From Rhodocyclaceae bacterium (GTDB taxonomy: Bacteria > Pseudomonadota > Gammaproteobacteria > Burkholderiales > Rhodocyclaceae): DNA of 50,300 nucleotides. The notes below the pieces were generated by a model. That model ran no database searches, was not told the origin of the DNA, and worked only from the letters and a program-made list of their open reading frames with translations. A program made the translations under genes and the position numbers. Shown one piece after another: positions 34,627-45,022 of this stretch. The stretch is from assembly GCA_026646875.1 (NCBI GenBank), contig JAPKHL010000043.1, positions 1 to 50,300 of the forward strand, given 5' to 3'. Each line of letters starts with the position of its first letter. Positions within the stretch are counted from its first letter, which is position 1.

Positions 34627-36918
34627 TTAAAAGGTCGATCCCATCTGGAACTGGAACCGCTGAAGTTTATCATCTTCCTTGTCGTTCAGCGGTTGCGCGA
34701 TGCTGAATTTGAGCGGGCCGAACGGCGAGGTCCACACGGCGGCGATGCCGACCGAGGTGCGCATGTCGCCGAGGGCCGCCTTCTCGCTCTTGCCCCAGAC
34801 CTGTCCGGCGTCGAAGAAGCCGCCGACACGCACCGATTTGTCCACCCCGAAGCCGGGAACGGGGAACAGCAGCTCGGCGTTGAAGATGACCCGCCGGTTG
34901 CCGCCGAGGCGCTCGTCGGAATAGGTGCCGTCGGCGAGCAGGTCGCGCGGGCCGAGGCTGGAGGTGTCGTAGCCACGCACGGAACCGATGCCACCCGCAT
35001 AGAAGTTCTTGAAGAACGCCAGATTCTGGCCGCGCAGGCCGTTGGCGTAGCCAAGCTCACCGTTGAGCATCAGGGTGAGATCCTTGGTCAGCGGGAAATA
35101 GCGCTGGTGCTGCAGGGTGGCGCGGTAGTAGGTCAGGTCGGCGCCGGGGATCGAGACCTCGAGGCCGGCCCGGCTCACCGCGCCGCGCGTCGGATAGATC
35201 GCGCTGTCCTTGCTGTCGCTCGCCCAGCCGGCGGAAAGCGGCAGGCTGACGTTGGATTTGCCGAACTCGGCGACAAAATCCTTGTAGCGCTGCGGACTGG
35301 TGTCATAGACGGTGACCGAGGTGCTGTCGACGCCGAGGCCGAAAGTCAGGTTTTCCTTCTCGGCGATCGGGAAGCCGAAGCGCAGGCCGCCGCCCGTCGA
35401 GGAGGTCTTGTAGTTGTAGCTCAGCGAGGTGGGATTGACGTTGCGGTGGTAGACGTCGAAACCCTGGCTGATCCCGTCCACCGTGAAGTAGGGATTGGTG
35501 TAGGAAACACCGAGCGTGCGGTTGAGCTTGCCGGTGTTCAGCTGGACCGACATGAACTTGCCGCTGCCGAAGAGGTTGGCCTGCGAGACCGAGGCCGAGA
35601 GGATCAGCTTCTCCGCGCTGGAAAAGCCCAGGCCGAGGGAAATGGTGCCGGTGGTTTTTTCCGTGACGTTGACGTTCACGTCGACCTGGTCGGTCGTGCC
35701 CGGCACGGGCGGCGTCTCGACGTTCACCTCGCCGAAATAGCCGGTCTTGTCGATACGCTCGCGCGAGAGCTTGACGCGGTCGGCGTCGTACCAGGCGCCT
35801 TCCATCTGGCGCATTTCCTGCCGGATCACCTCATCGCGCGTCTTGGTGTTGCCGGCGATGTTGACGCGGCGGACATAGGTGCGCTTGCCGGGATCCACGA
35901 AGATGGTGAAGGAAACCTGACGCTTCTCCTTGTCGAGCTCCGGCGCGGCGTTGACGTTGGCGAAGGCGTAGCCGAGGGCACCCAGACGGTCGCTGATCGC
36001 CTTGGTGCTCTCGTTGAGTTTCTCGCGCGAGAAGACGTCGCCCGGACGCACGCTGACCGACTTGCGGAATTCATCCTCGGGCAGCAGCAGGTCGCCGGCC
36101 AGCTTCACCGAAGAGACGACGTAGCGCTCGCCCTCGGTCACCGTGATGGTGATGTAGATGTCCTTCTTGTCCGGGCTGATCGATACCTGCGTCGATTCGA
36201 CGTTGAATTCCAGGAAACCGCGGTTGAGGTAGTGCGAACGCAGGTTCTCGATGTCGGCGGCGAGCTTCTGCTTGGAATACTGGTCATTCTTGGTGTACCA
36301 GGTGATCCAGTTGGGCGTCTGCAGCTGGAACAGCTCGAGCAGCTCCTTCTCGCGGAAGGATTGCGCGCCGACGATGTTGATCTGCTTGATCTTCGCCGCC
36401 TCGCCCTCGTCGATGCCGAAGTTGATCGCCACCCGATTGCGCTCGAGGGGCGTGACGGTGGTGGTGATGACCACGCCGTACTTGCCGCGGGTGAGGTACT
36501 GGCGTTTCAGCTCCTGCTCGGCCTTCTCGAGCACGGCCCGGTCGAAGATGCGCGACTCGGCGATGCCGATGTCCTTGAGCCCCTTCTTCAGCTGATCCTT
36601 GTCGAACTCCTTGAGGCCGACGAAATCGATCTGGGCGATGGCCGGGCGCTCCTCGACGGCGACGATCAGCACGTCGCCCTCCACCTCGATGCGCACATCC
36701 TTGAAGAAACCGGTGGCAAACAGTGCCTTGATCGCTTGTGCCGCCTTTTCATCGGTCATCCGCTCGCCGACCTTGACCGGCAAATAGCTGAAGACCGTGC
36801 CCGCCTCGGTGCGCTGGATGCCCTCGACACGGATGTCGCGGACGGTGAACGGATCGAAAGCGGCAGCGCCGGACGCAAAAAGGGCGGCGGCCACACCTGC
36901 AAGCAGGTTTTTCTTCAT
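34627..36918 (-). CDS. bamA: Outer membrane protein assembly factor BamA
   Basis: Central subunit of the BAM complex that inserts beta-barrel proteins. A 763-aa protein: signal peptide (1-21, A-S-G-A-A-A-F), five POTRA domains (about 22-420; first is F-T-V-R-D-I-R-V-E-G-I-Q-R), then a 16-strand barrel with the family motif V-R-G-Y near 640 and a terminal phenylalanine (F-Q-F-Q-M-G-S-T-F), the outer-membrane insertion signal. It is flanked by rseP and skp as usual. Confidence 0.96.
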   Translation of the reverse strand: MKKNLLAGVAAALFASGAAAFDPFTVRDIRVEGIQRTEAGTVFSYLPVKVGERMTDEKAAQAIKALFATGFFKDVRIEVEGDVLIVAVEERPAIAQIDFVGLKEFDKDQLKKGLKDIGIAESRIFDRAVLEKAEQELKRQYLTRGKYGVVITTTVTPLERNRVAINFGIDEGEAAKIKQINIVGAQSFREKELLELFQLQTPNWITWYTKNDQYSKQKLAADIENLRSHYLNRGFLEFNVESTQVSISPDKKDIYITITVTEGERYVVSSVKLAGDLLLPEDEFRKSVSVRPGDVFSREKLNESTKAISDRLGALGYAFANVNAAPELDKEKRQVSFTIFVDPGKRTYVRRVNIAGNTKTRDEVIRQEMRQMEGAWYDADRVKLSRERIDKTGYFGEVNVETPPVPGTTDQVDVNVNVTEKTTGTISLGLGFSSAEKLILSASVSQANLFGSGKFMSVQLNTGKLNRTLGVSYTNPYFTVDGISQGFDVYHRNVNPTSLSYNYKTSSTGGGLRFGFPIAEKENLTFGLGVDSTSVTVYDTSPQRYKDFVAEFGKSNVSLPLSAGWASDSKDSAIYPTRGAVSRAGLEVSIPGADLTYYRATLQHQRYFPLTKDLTLMLNGELGYANGLRGQNLAFFKNFYAGGIGSVRGYDTSSLGPRDLLADGTYSDERLGGNRRVIFNAELLFPVPGFGVDKSVRVGGFFDAGQVWGKSEKAALGDMRTSVGIAAVWTSPFGPLKFSIAQPLNDKEDDKLQRFQFQMGSTF

Positions 36919-36922
36919 AGAT

Positions 36923-38290
36923 TCAGCCGGAGATCAAACGATTGATGTCATTGTAGAAGGCAAACGCCATCAGCATCAGCAGCAGGGCAAGGCCGATCTG
37001 TTGGCCGATTTCCATGGCTTTCTCGGAAAGCGGGCGGCGCCTGACGATTTCGACCACATAATACAGCAAATGCCCCCCATCCAATATCGGGATGGGCAGC
37101 AGGTTGAGGACGCCAAGGCTGATGCTGACTAGCGCCATGAACTTGACATAGTAGTCAAGGCCGAGTCGTGCCGACTGTCCGGCGTAATCGGCGATGGTCA
37201 CCGGACCGCTGAGATTGCGCCAGGAAACCTCACCGGTCAGCATGCGTCCCATCATGGCCAGGCTGAAGGTGGATTTTTCCCAGGTTTCGTTGAGCGCCTT
37301 GCCGAGCGCGGTGAGCGGGTCGTGGCGAACCAGGGTGGTAAGCTCCGGACCGCTGTGCGCATGCTCGCCGACCGCGGCACCGATGCGTCCGAAACTGCGC
37401 CCCCGCTCCTCGACCGTCTGCGGGACGATCGCCAGCACATGCCGCCGGCCGTCGCGCAGCACCTCGATCTCGAGCCGGACGCCGGCCGACCGGCGCACCC
37501 GCTCGACCACGTCGGTCCAGTTGTTCAGCGGCACCCCATCGATGCCCGTGATCTCGTCGCCAGGCTGCAAGCCCGCCGCCTCGGCAGCGCCGCCGCTGCT
37601 CACCTTGCCGATCAGCGGACGGATCTGCGGCCGGTAGAACACCAGGCCGAGACGCTCGAAGGGATCGCCCTCCCAGCCGGATTCGCGCACCGGACTCAGA
37701 TCGAGGCGACGCACGGCGACCTCGTTCTGCGCATTGATCACCTCGAGATCGATGCTGTCGGCCTCCGCGGCATGGCGGACGAGCAGCCAGCGCAGATCCT
37801 GCCAGGTTTCCAGCGACTGGCCAGCGGCCAGGCGAACCCGTTCACCGTTGTGGATTCCCGCCGCCTCGGCGACGCTACCCGCCGGCGGCTTGCCGAGCAG
37901 GGGTCGCAACTCGTGGCTGCCATGCACGAAAACGCCCCAGTAGAGCAGTACGGCAAGCAGCAGGTTGGCCAGCGGCCCGGCGGCGACGATGGCGAAACGG
38001 CGACCGACCGGCTGCCGGTTGAAGCTGCGGTGAAGAAGCTCGGGGGGCACCTCACCCTCGCGCTCGTCGAGCATCTTCACGTAACCGCCCAGCGGGAAGG
38101 CGGCGATCACCCATTCGGTACCGTCGCGGCCGGCGCGGCGGAGAAACAGCGGCTTGCCGAATCCGACCGAGAAGCGCAGCACCTTGACGCCGGCCCAGCG
38201 GGCAACGAGATAGTGCCCCAATTCGTGCACGACGATCAGCACGCCGAGCACCACGGCAAAGGCGACGAGGTAGTAGAGGGCGTTGCTCAT
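36923..38290 (-). CDS. rseP: Site-2 zinc protease RseP
   Basis: Intramembrane metalloprotease that cuts RseA-type anti-sigma factors in the envelope stress response. A 455-aa protein: zinc motif H-E-L-G-H in the first helix (near 22), two periplasmic PDZ domains (about 115-300), and the second metal motif L-D-G-G-H in a late helix (near 404). The ATG at 38290 overlaps the dxr stop (ATGA); longer upstream frames are shadows of dxr. Confidence 0.95.
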   Translation of the reverse strand: MSNALYYLVAFAVVLGVLIVVHELGHYLVARWAGVKVLRFSVGFGKPLFLRRAGRDGTEWVIAAFPLGGYVKMLDEREGEVPPELLHRSFNRQPVGRRFAIVAAGPLANLLLAVLLYWGVFVHGSHELRPLLGKPPAGSVAEAAGIHNGERVRLAAGQSLETWQDLRWLLVRHAAEADSIDLEVINAQNEVAVRRLDLSPVRESGWEGDPFERLGLVFYRPQIRPLIGKVSSGGAAEAAGLQPGDEITGIDGVPLNNWTDVVERVRRSAGVRLEIEVLRDGRRHVLAIVPQTVEERGRSFGRIGAAVGEHAHSGPELTTLVRHDPLTALGKALNETWEKSTFSLAMMGRMLTGEVSWRNLSGPVTIADYAGQSARLGLDYYVKFMALVSISLGVLNLLPIPILDGGHLLYYVVEIVRRRPLSEKAMEIGQQIGLALLLMLMAFAFYNDINRLISG

Positions 38291-39474
38291 GCCGGCAGCG
38301 CGGCAATGGTCTGGCGGGCAATCTCGCGCGCCGCGCCGTCGGCGGCGAGCACCTCGTCGAGCGAATGCAGCGGACCGGCAGGCAGGCGATCCAGCGCCCG
38401 GGCGATAACGCGCGGGATGTCGCCGAAGGCGATGGCACCGTCGAGAAAGGCCTGCACGGCAATCTCGTTGGCCGCGTTCAGGATGGCCGGCGCGCTGCCG
38501 CCCGCGCGCAGGGCGCGATAGGCCAGCGCAAGACAGGGAAAGCGCTGCAGGTCCGGACGCTCGAAATGCAGGCTGGCGACGGCAAACAGATCGAGCGGCG
38601 CCACTCCGGCGTCGATGCGTTGCGGATAGGCCAGCGCATGCGCGATCGGCGTGCGCATGTCGGGATTGCCGAGCTGGGCGAGCACGGAACCATCGACGTA
38701 GCGGACCAGCGAATGGATCACGCTCTGCGGGTGGATCACCACCTCGATCTGCGCGGGCGGCACGTTGAACAGCCAGTGCGCCTCGATGACCTCCAGCCCC
38801 TTGTTCATCATCGTCGCCGAATCGACCGAGATCTTGCGCCCCATCGACCAGTTGGGATGGGCGCAGGCCTCGTCCGGTGTCACGCCGGCCAGGGCGTCGA
38901 GCGGGGTGCACCGGAACGGTCCGCCGGAGGCGGTCAGCAGCAGGCTGTGCACGCCGCTGGCGGCGAGGTCGCCACGGTAATCGTGCGGCAGCGACTGGAA
39001 AATGGCGTTGTGTTCGCTGTCGATCGGCAGCAGGGTCGCCCCGCTGTCGCGCACGGCCGCCATGAAGATCGGGCCGGCCATCACCAGCGCTTCCTTGTTG
39101 GCCAGCAGGACCTTCTTGCCGGCACGCGCGGCGGCCAGCGCCGAGGGCAGCCCGGCGGCACCGACGATGGCCGCCATCACCGCATCGACTTCGGGCAGCG
39201 TCGCCATGTCCACAAGCGCCTGCGGACCGTGCGCCACCCGCGTGGACAGCCCGGCGCCGGCGAGGCGGGTCGCGAGCTCGGCAGCCAGCCCGGCATCGCC
39301 GACGACGGCATGAGACGGGCGGAATTCAAGGCACTGCGCGTACAGGCGATCGAGCTGCCGATGCGCGCAGAGCGCAACGATGCGGTAGCGGTCGGGATGA
39401 CGACGGACGACGTCGAGCGTGCTCAAGCCGATCGAGCCGGTCGAACCGAGGACGGTGAGATTCTGCAGCGGCAT
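38287..39474 (-). CDS. dxr: 1-deoxy-D-xylulose 5-phosphate reductoisomerase
   Basis: First committed step of the MEP isoprenoid pathway, giving MEP from DXP with NADPH. A 395-aa protein: Rossmann motif L-G-S-T-G-S-I-G at the N-terminus, N-K-E-A-L-V near 125, S-E-H-N-A-I-F-Q near 152, and the N-M-G-K-like [11 protein letters not shown] segment near 226. It is placed between cdsA and rseP, supplying precursors for the undecaprenyl lipid made by uppS. Confidence 0.95.
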   Translation of the reverse strand: MPLQNLTVLGSTGSIGLSTLDVVRRHPDRYRIVALCAHRQLDRLYAQCLEFRPSHAVVGDAGLAAELATRLAGAGLSTRVAHGPQALVDMATLPEVDAVMAAIVGAAGLPSALAAARAGKKVLLANKEALVMAGPIFMAAVRDSGATLLPIDSEHNAIFQSLPHDYRGDLAASGVHSLLLTASGGPFRCTPLDALAGVTPDEACAHPNWSMGRKISVDSATMMNKGLEVIEAHWLFNVPPAQIEVVIHPQSVIHSLVRYVDGSVLAQLGNPDMRTPIAHALAYPQRIDAGVAPLDLFAVASLHFERPDLQRFPCLALAYRALRAGGSAPAILNAANEIAVQAFLDGAIAFGDIPRVIARALDRLPAGPLHSLDEVLAADGAAREIARQTIAALPA

Positions 39475-39485
39475 GGGAAACCCGG

Positions 39486-40322
39486 TCAGGAAAGCAGGAG
39501 CAGCCAGCCGCCGCAGAGCAGCGGCAGCGTCGAGGTCAGGCTGTCGATGCGGTCAAGCACGCCGCCGTGGCCCGGCAGCACGTTGCTGCTGTCCTTGAGG
39601 CCGGCCTGGCGCTTGAGCAGGGATTCGAAGAGGTCGCCGACGATGCTGACCGCGGTCAGCAACACCAGCCCGAAGGCGAACAGCAGGGCATTGGCGGTCA
39701 GCGCGTCCGGCAGGCGCGGACTCAGCACGAAACCGTAGACGAGGACCGCGCACACGGCACCGAGCGCGCCCTCCCAGGTCTTGCCCGGACTGATCGCGGG
39801 CGCCAGCTTGTGGCGGCCGAAGCGGCGACCCGCGAAATAGGCGGCGATGTCGGCCAGCCAGACGACGGCCATCAAGGCCAGCAGGCCGCCGCCGCCGATC
39901 TGCCGCAACTGCACGAAGGCCGCCCAGGTGGGAACGATCAGCAGCAGGCCGAGGAGCACGCCGGGCAGGCCGGAGGGCAGCGCCCAGCGGGCGCGCAGCC
40001 AGAACGGCACGACCAGCAGCCAGAAGGCGATCGACGGCAGGTGCAGCCAGCGCGCCAGCGCCGGTGCGGCCTGCGGAAAGCCCGGCGCGAGCCCGAAGGC
40101 CGCCGGCGCCGCGAACATCAGGGCGCCGCAGAGCAGGACCACGCCCGCGCCAAGCAGCAGGCGCGCGGTCCCGCCGCAACGCATCAGACCGCCCCACTCC
40201 CAGCCGGCGACGGCGGCCACCAGCAGGGCGAACAGCGCCCAGCCGGCCGGCGGCAGCAGGAACAGCGCCGCGAGGAAGGCGGCCAGCAGGCAGAGCGCGG
40301 TGAGTACCCGCGTCCTAAGCAT
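39486..40322 (-). CDS. cdsA: Phosphatidate cytidylyltransferase
   Basis: Makes CDP-diacylglycerol, the precursor of all phospholipids, in the inner membrane. A 278-aa protein with about seven to eight hydrophobic helices and the CdsA signature in [13 protein letters not shown] then [22 protein letters not shown] is also typical. The ATG at 40322 overlaps the uppS stop by eight bases. Confidence 0.94.
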   Translation of the reverse strand: MLRTRVLTALCLLAAFLAALFLLPPAGWALFALLVAAVAGWEWGGLMRCGGTARLLLGAGVVLLCGALMFAAPAAFGLAPGFPQAAPALARWLHLPSIAFWLLVVPFWLRARWALPSGLPGVLLGLLLIVPTWAAFVQLRQIGGGGLLALMAVVWLADIAAYFAGRRFGRHKLAPAISPGKTWEGALGAVCAVLVYGFVLSPRLPDALTANALLFAFGLVLLTAVSIVGDLFESLLKRQAGLKDSSNVLPGHGGVLDRIDSLTSTLPLLCGGWLLLLS

Positions 40323-41115
40323 TGGCAGTGTCGCCGGCAGAGGTGGCGGAGGGGGGGGTGGCGTCGCCGGCAAGCAGCTGCTCGCTGGTCCGTCCGAAAC
40401 GACGCTCGCGCCGCTGGTAGGAGGCAATGGCGGCGTCGAAGGCGGCGGCGTCGAACTCCGGCCAGAGTGTTTCGGTGAAGTAAAACTCGGTGTAGGCAAG
40501 CTGCCAGAGCAGGAAATTGCTGATGCGCTCCTCGCCGCCGGTACGGATGAACAGGTCCGGCTCCGGGGCGTAGCTCATCGAGAGGCAGGGCGCGAGATCG
40601 GCTTCGGTCCACTGCCCGAGCCGCTCCGGCATGCTGCGCGCCATGCGGTTGACCGCCTGCAGGATGTCCCAGCGGCCGCCATAGTTGGCGGCGATGGTCA
40701 GGGTAAGGCGGGTATTGCCCGCCGTGGCGGCTTCCGATGCCTGGATCAGCGACTGCAGCTGCGGATCGAAACGGCTGAGGTCGCCCACCACCTTCAGGCG
40801 GACGCCGTTGCGGTCGAGGCGCTCGACCTCCTGCTGCAGCGCGCGCACGAAGAGTTGCATCAGCAGGCTGACCTCCTCCTCCGGACGTCGCCAGTTCTCG
40901 GAGCTGAAGGCGAACAGGGTAAGGTACTCGACCCCGCGCTCCAGGCAGCGACGCACCGTCTCGCGCACCGTCTCGACGCCGCGGTGGTGGCCGGCGACGC
41001 GCGGCATGAAGCGCTTGCGGGCCCAGCGGCCGTTGCCGTCCATGATGATGGCGACGTGCCGGGGCACCGGCGCGGCCGGCGGAATGTCCTGCGTGCTGCT
41101 GGTGAAGATCGCCAT
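40315..41115 (-). CDS. uppS: Undecaprenyl diphosphate synthase
   Basis: Adds eight isoprene units to FPP to make the carrier lipid for peptidoglycan and O-antigen. A 266-aa cis-prenyltransferase: [13 protein letters not shown] with the catalytic Asp near residue 26, F-S-S-E-N-W-R-R-P, and [17 protein letters not shown]. The C-terminus has a low-complexity Ala/Thr/Ser extension. A longer upstream frame is not supported. Confidence 0.95.
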   Translation of the reverse strand: MAIFTSSTQDIPPAAPVPRHVAIIMDGNGRWARKRFMPRVAGHHRGVETVRETVRRCLERGVEYLTLFAFSSENWRRPEEEVSLLMQLFVRALQQEVERLDRNGVRLKVVGDLSRFDPQLQSLIQASEAATAGNTRLTLTIAANYGGRWDILQAVNRMARSMPERLGQWTEADLAPCLSMSYAPEPDLFIRTGGEERISNFLLWQLAYTEFYFTETLWPEFDAAAFDAAIASYQRRERRFGRTSEQLLAGDATPPSATSAGDTANA

Positions 41116-41138
41116 CGGTCGGAGCGGCGGGACAGCCG

Positions 41139-41699
41139 TCAGATGGCCATCAGTTCGTTTTCTTTCTGGGCGAGCTGCTTGTCGACTTCGGCGACGTACT
41201 TGTCGGTCAGCTTCTGGATATCGTCCTGCGCCCGGCGCTCGTCGTCCTCCGAGATCTCCTTGTTCTTCACGAGATCCTTCAGGGTGGCGTTGGCGTCGCG
41301 GCGCAGGTTGCGCACGGCGACCTTGGCATTCTCGCCCTCGCCCTTGACGACCTTGATCAGATCGCGACGACGCTCTTCGGTCAGCGCCGGCATCGGCACG
41401 CGGATCAGTTCGCCCTGCGCCGAGGGGTTGAGTCCGAGATCGCAATCGCGGATGGCCTTCTCGACCTTGGCCGCCATGCCCTTCTCCCAGACCTGCACGC
41501 CCAGGGTGCGGGCGTCGATCAGCGTCACGTTGCCGACCTGCGCGATCGGCACCGGCGAACCGTAGTATTCGACCTGCACGTGATCGAGCAGGCCGGTGTG
41601 CGCGCGGCCGGTGCGCACCTTCGCGAGGTCGGTCTTGAGCGCCTCGAGCGACTTCTGCATCTTCTGTTCGGTGGTCTTCTTCAGATCTGCGATCGACAT
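41139..41699 (-). CDS. frr: Ribosome recycling factor
   Basis: Splits post-termination ribosomes with EF-G. The 186-aa length is canonical. Visible are the helical opening [22 protein letters not shown], the beta-domain (P-I-A-Q-V-G-N-V), and the closing helix D-D-I-Q-K-L-T-D-K. The start M-S-I-A-D-L at 41699 is preceded by GGAGA-like bases. It sits 11 bases after pyrH. Confidence 0.96.
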   Translation of the reverse strand: MSIADLKKTTEQKMQKSLEALKTDLAKVRTGRAHTGLLDHVQVEYYGSPVPIAQVGNVTLIDARTLGVQVWEKGMAAKVEKAIRDCDLGLNPSAQGELIRVPMPALTEERRRDLIKVVKGEGENAKVAVRNLRRDANATLKDLVKNKEISEDDERRAQDDIQKLTDKYVAEVDKQLAQKENELMAI

Positions 41700-41710
41700 C
41701 TCAATCTCCG

Positions 41711-42433
41711 TCAGCAATACACCAGCGTGCCTTCGCCCTCGCCCAGCACGACACGCTTCAGGGCGCCCGGCTTGAAGATCGAGAAGACGTTGATCGGCAG
41801 CCGCTGGTCGCGGCACAGCGCGAAAGCGGTGGCATCCATCACCGCGAGGTTCTGCGCGATCGCTTCGTTGAAGCTGATGCGCTCGTAGCGGGTGGCGCTC
41901 GGGTCCTTCTTGGGGTCGGCGGTATAGATGCCATCGACCTTGGTGGCCTTGAGGACGATCTCGGCGCCGATTTCCGCACCGCGCAGCGCGGCGGCGGTGT
42001 CGGTGGTAAAGAACGGGTTGCCGGTACCGGCGGCAAAGATCACCGTCCGGCCCTGCTCGAGATAGCGGATGGCCTTGCCCCGGATGTAGGGCTCGACCAC
42101 CTGCTCGATGTTCAGTGCCGACTGCACGCGGGACACCAGCCCCGCGGCGCGCATCGCGTCATGCAGGGCCAGGCCGTTCATCACGGTGGCCAGCATGCCC
42201 ATGTAGTCGGCCTGCGCGCGGTCCATGCCGGTGGCGGCGGGGGCGACACCCCGGAAGATGTTTCCCCCGCCGATGACGACGCCGACCTGCACGCCCAGAT
42301 CCACCACCCCCTTGATCTCGGCGACGATCTCCGAGATCGTCTGGCGATTGATGCCGTAGGCATCGGGGCCCATCAGGGCCTCGCCCGAGAGCTTGAGCAG
42401 GATGCGCTTGAATCTGGGCTGCGGCTGGGTCAT
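41711..42433 (-). CDS. pyrH: UMP kinase
   Basis: Phosphorylates UMP to UDP for pyrimidine nucleotide supply. A 240-aa amino-acid-kinase fold: [14 protein letters not shown] at the N-terminus, [11 protein letters not shown] near 58, and [15 protein letters not shown] near 134. It sits between tsf and frr, as is standard. Confidence 0.96.
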   Translation of the reverse strand: MTQPQPRFKRILLKLSGEALMGPDAYGINRQTISEIVAEIKGVVDLGVQVGVVIGGGNIFRGVAPAATGMDRAQADYMGMLATVMNGLALHDAMRAAGLVSRVQSALNIEQVVEPYIRGKAIRYLEQGRTVIFAAGTGNPFFTTDTAAALRGAEIGAEIVLKATKVDGIYTADPKKDPSATRYERISFNEAIAQNLAVMDATAFALCRDQRLPINVFSIFKPGALKRVVLGEGEGTLVYC

Positions 42434-42454
42434 GGTCGTCGGCCTCCGGAGGAA

Positions 42455-43351
42455 TTACTTCTGGGCAGCGGCGGCAGCCTGGGCGGCCACTTCGGCGGCG
42501 AAGTCGGTAACCTTCTTCTCGATGCCCTCGCCGACGATGTACAGCGTGAAGCCGGCGACGGAAGCGCCCTTGGCCTTCAGCAGCTGCTCGATGGTCTGCT
42601 TGCCGTCCTCGGCCTTGACGAAGACCTGGCCCAGCAGGGTGACGTCCTTGAGGAACTTCTGCACCGAGCCCTCGGCGATCTTCTCGATCATCGCCTCCGG
42701 CTTGCCGGCTTCCTTGGCCTTCTCGATGGCCACGCGGCGCTCGCTCTCGATCAGCTCGGGAGCCACGCCGGTCGAATCGAGCGACTTCGGCTTGGACGCG
42801 GCGATGTGCATGGCCAGATCCTTGGCCAGCTGCTCGTCGCCACCGACGAGGTCGAGCAGGACGCCGATCTTGGCGCCGCCGTGCACGTAGGAAGCGAGCT
42901 TGCCCTTGGCCTCGACGCGGACGAAACGGCGGATGGTCATGTTCTCGCCGATCTTGCCGACCAGCGCGCTGCGGATGGTTTCGATGCTCTGGCCATCGAC
43001 CTCCAGCGCCGACAGCGCGGCGACATCGGCCGGGTTGCGGGTGGCCACCAGCTCGGCGAGCGTGCGGGTGAGCGCCAGGAAGTCGTCGTTCTTGGCGACG
43101 AAGTCGGTTTCGCAGTTGACCTCGACGATGGCGCCGAGCTTGCCGTCAGCCGCGATATGGATGCCGACCACGCCTTCGGCCGTGACACGGGCCGCGGCCT
43201 TGGTGGCCTTGTTGCCCAGCTTGACGCGCAGGATTTCCTCGGCCTTGTCCATGTCGCCACCGGCTTCGGTGAGCGCCTTCTTGCATTCCATCATCGGCGC
43301 GTCGGTTTTCTCGCGCAGTTCCTTGACCATGCCTGCGGTGATTTCCGCCAT
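42455..43351 (-). CDS. tsf: Elongation factor Ts
   Basis: Nucleotide exchange factor of EF-Tu. A 298-aa protein: the UBA-like head with [19 protein letters not shown] (residues 9-27) and the exchange motif N-C-E-T-D-F-V-A-K near 80. It ends with an Ala/Gln-rich tail. The start M-A-E-I-T at 43351 is typical; upstream in-frame codons are ignored. The 133-base gap to rpsB contains a G+C-rich inverted repeat that may attenuate rpsB-tsf read-through. Confidence 0.96.
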   Translation of the reverse strand: MAEITAGMVKELREKTDAPMMECKKALTEAGGDMDKAEEILRVKLGNKATKAAARVTAEGVVGIHIAADGKLGAIVEVNCETDFVAKNDDFLALTRTLAELVATRNPADVAALSALEVDGQSIETIRSALVGKIGENMTIRRFVRVEAKGKLASYVHGGAKIGVLLDLVGGDEQLAKDLAMHIAASKPKSLDSTGVAPELIESERRVAIEKAKEAGKPEAMIEKIAEGSVQKFLKDVTLLGQVFVKAEDGKQTIEQLLKAKGASVAGFTLYIVGEGIEKKVTDFAAEVAAQAAAAAQK

Positions 43352-43484
43352 TTTTTCTCTCCACTTGCGGACACGGCCGGGAAATCCGGCCGCGCCATGT
43401 TCAAAACGAACCGGAGCGGATGCCCGCATCCCTCCGGTGCTGCGGCAGATCCGGCCGGCGGCTCAGCCGCGGCCGGAACGGCCC

Positions 43485-44231
43485 TTATTCGGCAGCGTCT
43501 TCGACTTCGACGAACTCGTCCTCGGCACCCGCCGCGACGATCTCATTGATCACCTGGCTGCGGCCCTCGAGGATCGCATCGGCAACGCCACGGGCGTACA
43601 GACGGATGGCGCGCGAGGAATCGTCGTTACCCGGAATGACGTAATCGACGCCTTCGGGCGAGTGGTTGGTATCGACCACGGCGATGACCGGAATGCCGAG
43701 CTTGTTGGCCTCGGTCACGGCGATCTTGTGGTAGCCGACGTCGATCACGAAGAGCGCGTCCGGCAGGGTGTTCATTTCCTTGATGCCGCCGAGCGACTTC
43801 TGCAGCTTGGCAAGCTCGCGCTGCATCATCAGCGCTTCCTTCTTGCCCAGCTTGTCCAGCGAACCGTCCTCGGCCATGGCTTCCATGTCCTTGACGCGCT
43901 TGATCGACTGCTTGACGGTCTTGAAGTTGGTCAGCATGCCGCCCAGCCAGCGCTGGTCGACACAGGGCGCACCGGCGCGCGCCGCTTCCTCGGCGACGAT
44001 CTCGCGAGCCTGGCGCTTGGTGCCGACGAACAGGATGGTGCCCTTGTTCGACGACAGCTTGCGCACGAAGGCCATGGCTTCGTTGTACTTGGCGAGCGTC
44101 TTCTCGAGGTTGACGATATGGATCTTGTTGCGGGCACCGAAGATGTACTGAGCCATCTTGGGATTCCAGAAACGGGTCTGGTGGCCGAAGTGAACACCGG
44201 CTTCCAGCATCTGACGCATGGTTGCGGACAT
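43485..44231 (-). CDS. rpsB: 30S ribosomal protein S2
   Basis: Small-subunit protein bound late in assembly, needing S1 partnership. A 248-aa protein: [28 protein letters not shown], and [10 protein letters not shown]. The tail is acidic (E-D-E-F-V-E-V-E-D). It is first gene of the long minus-strand operon. In many bacteria S2 represses its own operon through the mRNA leader, and the long leader here would allow this. Confidence 0.97.
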   Translation of the reverse strand: MSATMRQMLEAGVHFGHQTRFWNPKMAQYIFGARNKIHIVNLEKTLAKYNEAMAFVRKLSSNKGTILFVGTKRQAREIVAEEAARAGAPCVDQRWLGGMLTNFKTVKQSIKRVKDMEAMAEDGSLDKLGKKEALMMQRELAKLQKSLGGIKEMNTLPDALFVIDVGYHKIAVTEANKLGIPVIAVVDTNHSPEGVDYVIPGNDDSSRAIRLYARGVADAILEGRSQVINEIVAAGAEDEFVEVEDAAE

Positions 44232-44410
44232 ACTGATTGCTCCAAAGGGTTGAACCACCATTCGCCCAGCTACGCCCGCCGTGTTGTTTGTCTGGCGGAC
44301 ACCCTCGAACGGGCGAATGTGCGTGATATGAAACGTCGACGCGCCGTCGCCGGCACGCCCCGCGCGCCACCATGGCGCGCCGTGTTTTCACCGACCCGGG
44401 TCGGCAAAAC
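44232..44410 (-). promoter_or_regulatory. rpsB mRNA leader, possible S2 autoregulatory element
   Basis: About 180 bases separate the predicted transcription start (near 44410) from the rpsB ATG. The leader holds a palindrome CCGACCCGGGTCGG near 44387 and a long-range stem pairing CATTCGCCC (44259-44267) with GGGCGAATG (44311-44319), enclosing more paired sequence. Structured rpsB leaders bound by S2 are known in gammaproteobacteria; the comparison here is inferred. Confidence 0.45.
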
Positions 44411-44416
44411 CCGCGG

Positions 44417-44446
44417 ATTGTAGCACCCCGGACAGCGGAAACTCAA
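44417..44446 (-). promoter_or_regulatory. rpsB operon promoter
   Basis: On the minus strand TTGAGT (44441-44446) and TACAAT (44417-44422) are spaced by 18 bases, a good sigma-70 match. It is the only obvious strong promoter before the operon that runs to rnhB and the trmH-like gene. Confidence 0.65.
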
Positions 44447-44449
44447 ATG

Positions 44450-44905
44450 CCGGATGCGTTTGCGGCAGGAAACAGCGCCGCCGCCCCCTCCCCCGCCGGA
44501 GGCGGAGGCCTTGCCCCCCATCCCCGAAGTCGTACGGCACCGGCCCGAACTTGCCGCCGTGCGCGCACCGCCGCTGAACTTTCCCTCGGCGAGGACGAGC
44601 CAGGGCAAGGCGCTGCCCGGCACTTCCTTGCAGAGGAACAACAGCGCGCTACGCGCCCGATTCTGCGTGGCCGCGGAACCCCCCCGACCACCGCGAGAGG
44701 CGTCAGGAAGGTCTCGACCTCCGCAGCTCCCCATCTGCGCCGGGTGACGCTTGCCGCGATGAAGCACGAAGCACCTTACCCATCATTGCACATAAACCTC
44801 CCCGGTCCTTACACTGTGGTGCTTCAGGCGAATCCTCTCACGCACCTCTCACGCACGCGACCCAGCAGCTTCGGAGGCTCCGCCATGCGAGGCATCTGAA
44901 AGCGT
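44450..44905. other. Region between the rpsB promoter and the integron start
   Basis: No convincing gene. Short overlapping frames on both strands (a Pro-rich one from 44454, a Gly/Arg-rich one on the minus strand) look like products of high G+C with runs such as CCGCCGCCCCCTCCCCC. In many betaproteobacteria map lies upstream of rpsB; it is absent here. The base composition falls sharply after about 44890. No integron-integrase sequence is seen. Confidence 0.5.
44786..44815 (+). promoter_or_regulatory. Candidate cassette promoter (Pc-like)
   Basis: TTGCAC (44786-44791) and TACACT (44810-44815), 18 bases apart, point into the cassette array, about 190 bases before the first cassette junction. 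Cassette genes mostly lack promoters and are read from one promoter near attI, so this is a candidate for that role. Motif evidence only. Confidence 0.35.
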
Positions 44906-44920
44906 ATTAGGGGCCCTAAT
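44906..44920. repeat. Short perfect inverted repeat
   Basis: ATTAGGG-G-CCCTAAT, 7-bp arms with one central base, at the point where composition drops and the integron part begins. It could be a protein-binding site or half a terminator; no T tract follows directly. Confidence 0.5.
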
Positions 44921-44939
44921 TTTAGCGCTCCTTGTTGAT

Positions 44940-45010
44940 TTTCATGAGCTTTGTTTTTCGACAGAGGTTTTTGGCCTTCTTTTTTAGGAGGTCTACTTAA
45001 TAGTTAGAAA
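44940..45010 (+). other. Candidate attI-like site and first cassette junction
   Basis: The first cassette begins at a core site G-TTAGAAA (cross-over after 45003). The seven bases after the G are complementary to the TTTCTAAC arm of the cassette's own attC at 45831-45838, as expected for a genuine inserted cassette. The A/T-rich sequence to the left has no folded attC arms, so it fits an attI site and not another cassette end. No integrase lies beside it, which is unusual. Confidence 0.45.
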
Positions 45011-45022
45011 ACAGGAGACATC

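Noticed and set aside
33829-36945. 1,038-aa plus-strand open frame over skp and bamA
   Set aside because: Shadow of the opposite strand; sequence has only V/L/D/H/G-rich repeats as expected from antisense of bamA.
44372-44899. Small genes on either strand between rpsB and the integron
   Set aside because: Low-complexity Pro- or Gly/Arg-rich translations, no ribosome-binding sites and no domain; the plus-strand frames overlap the rpsB promoter.
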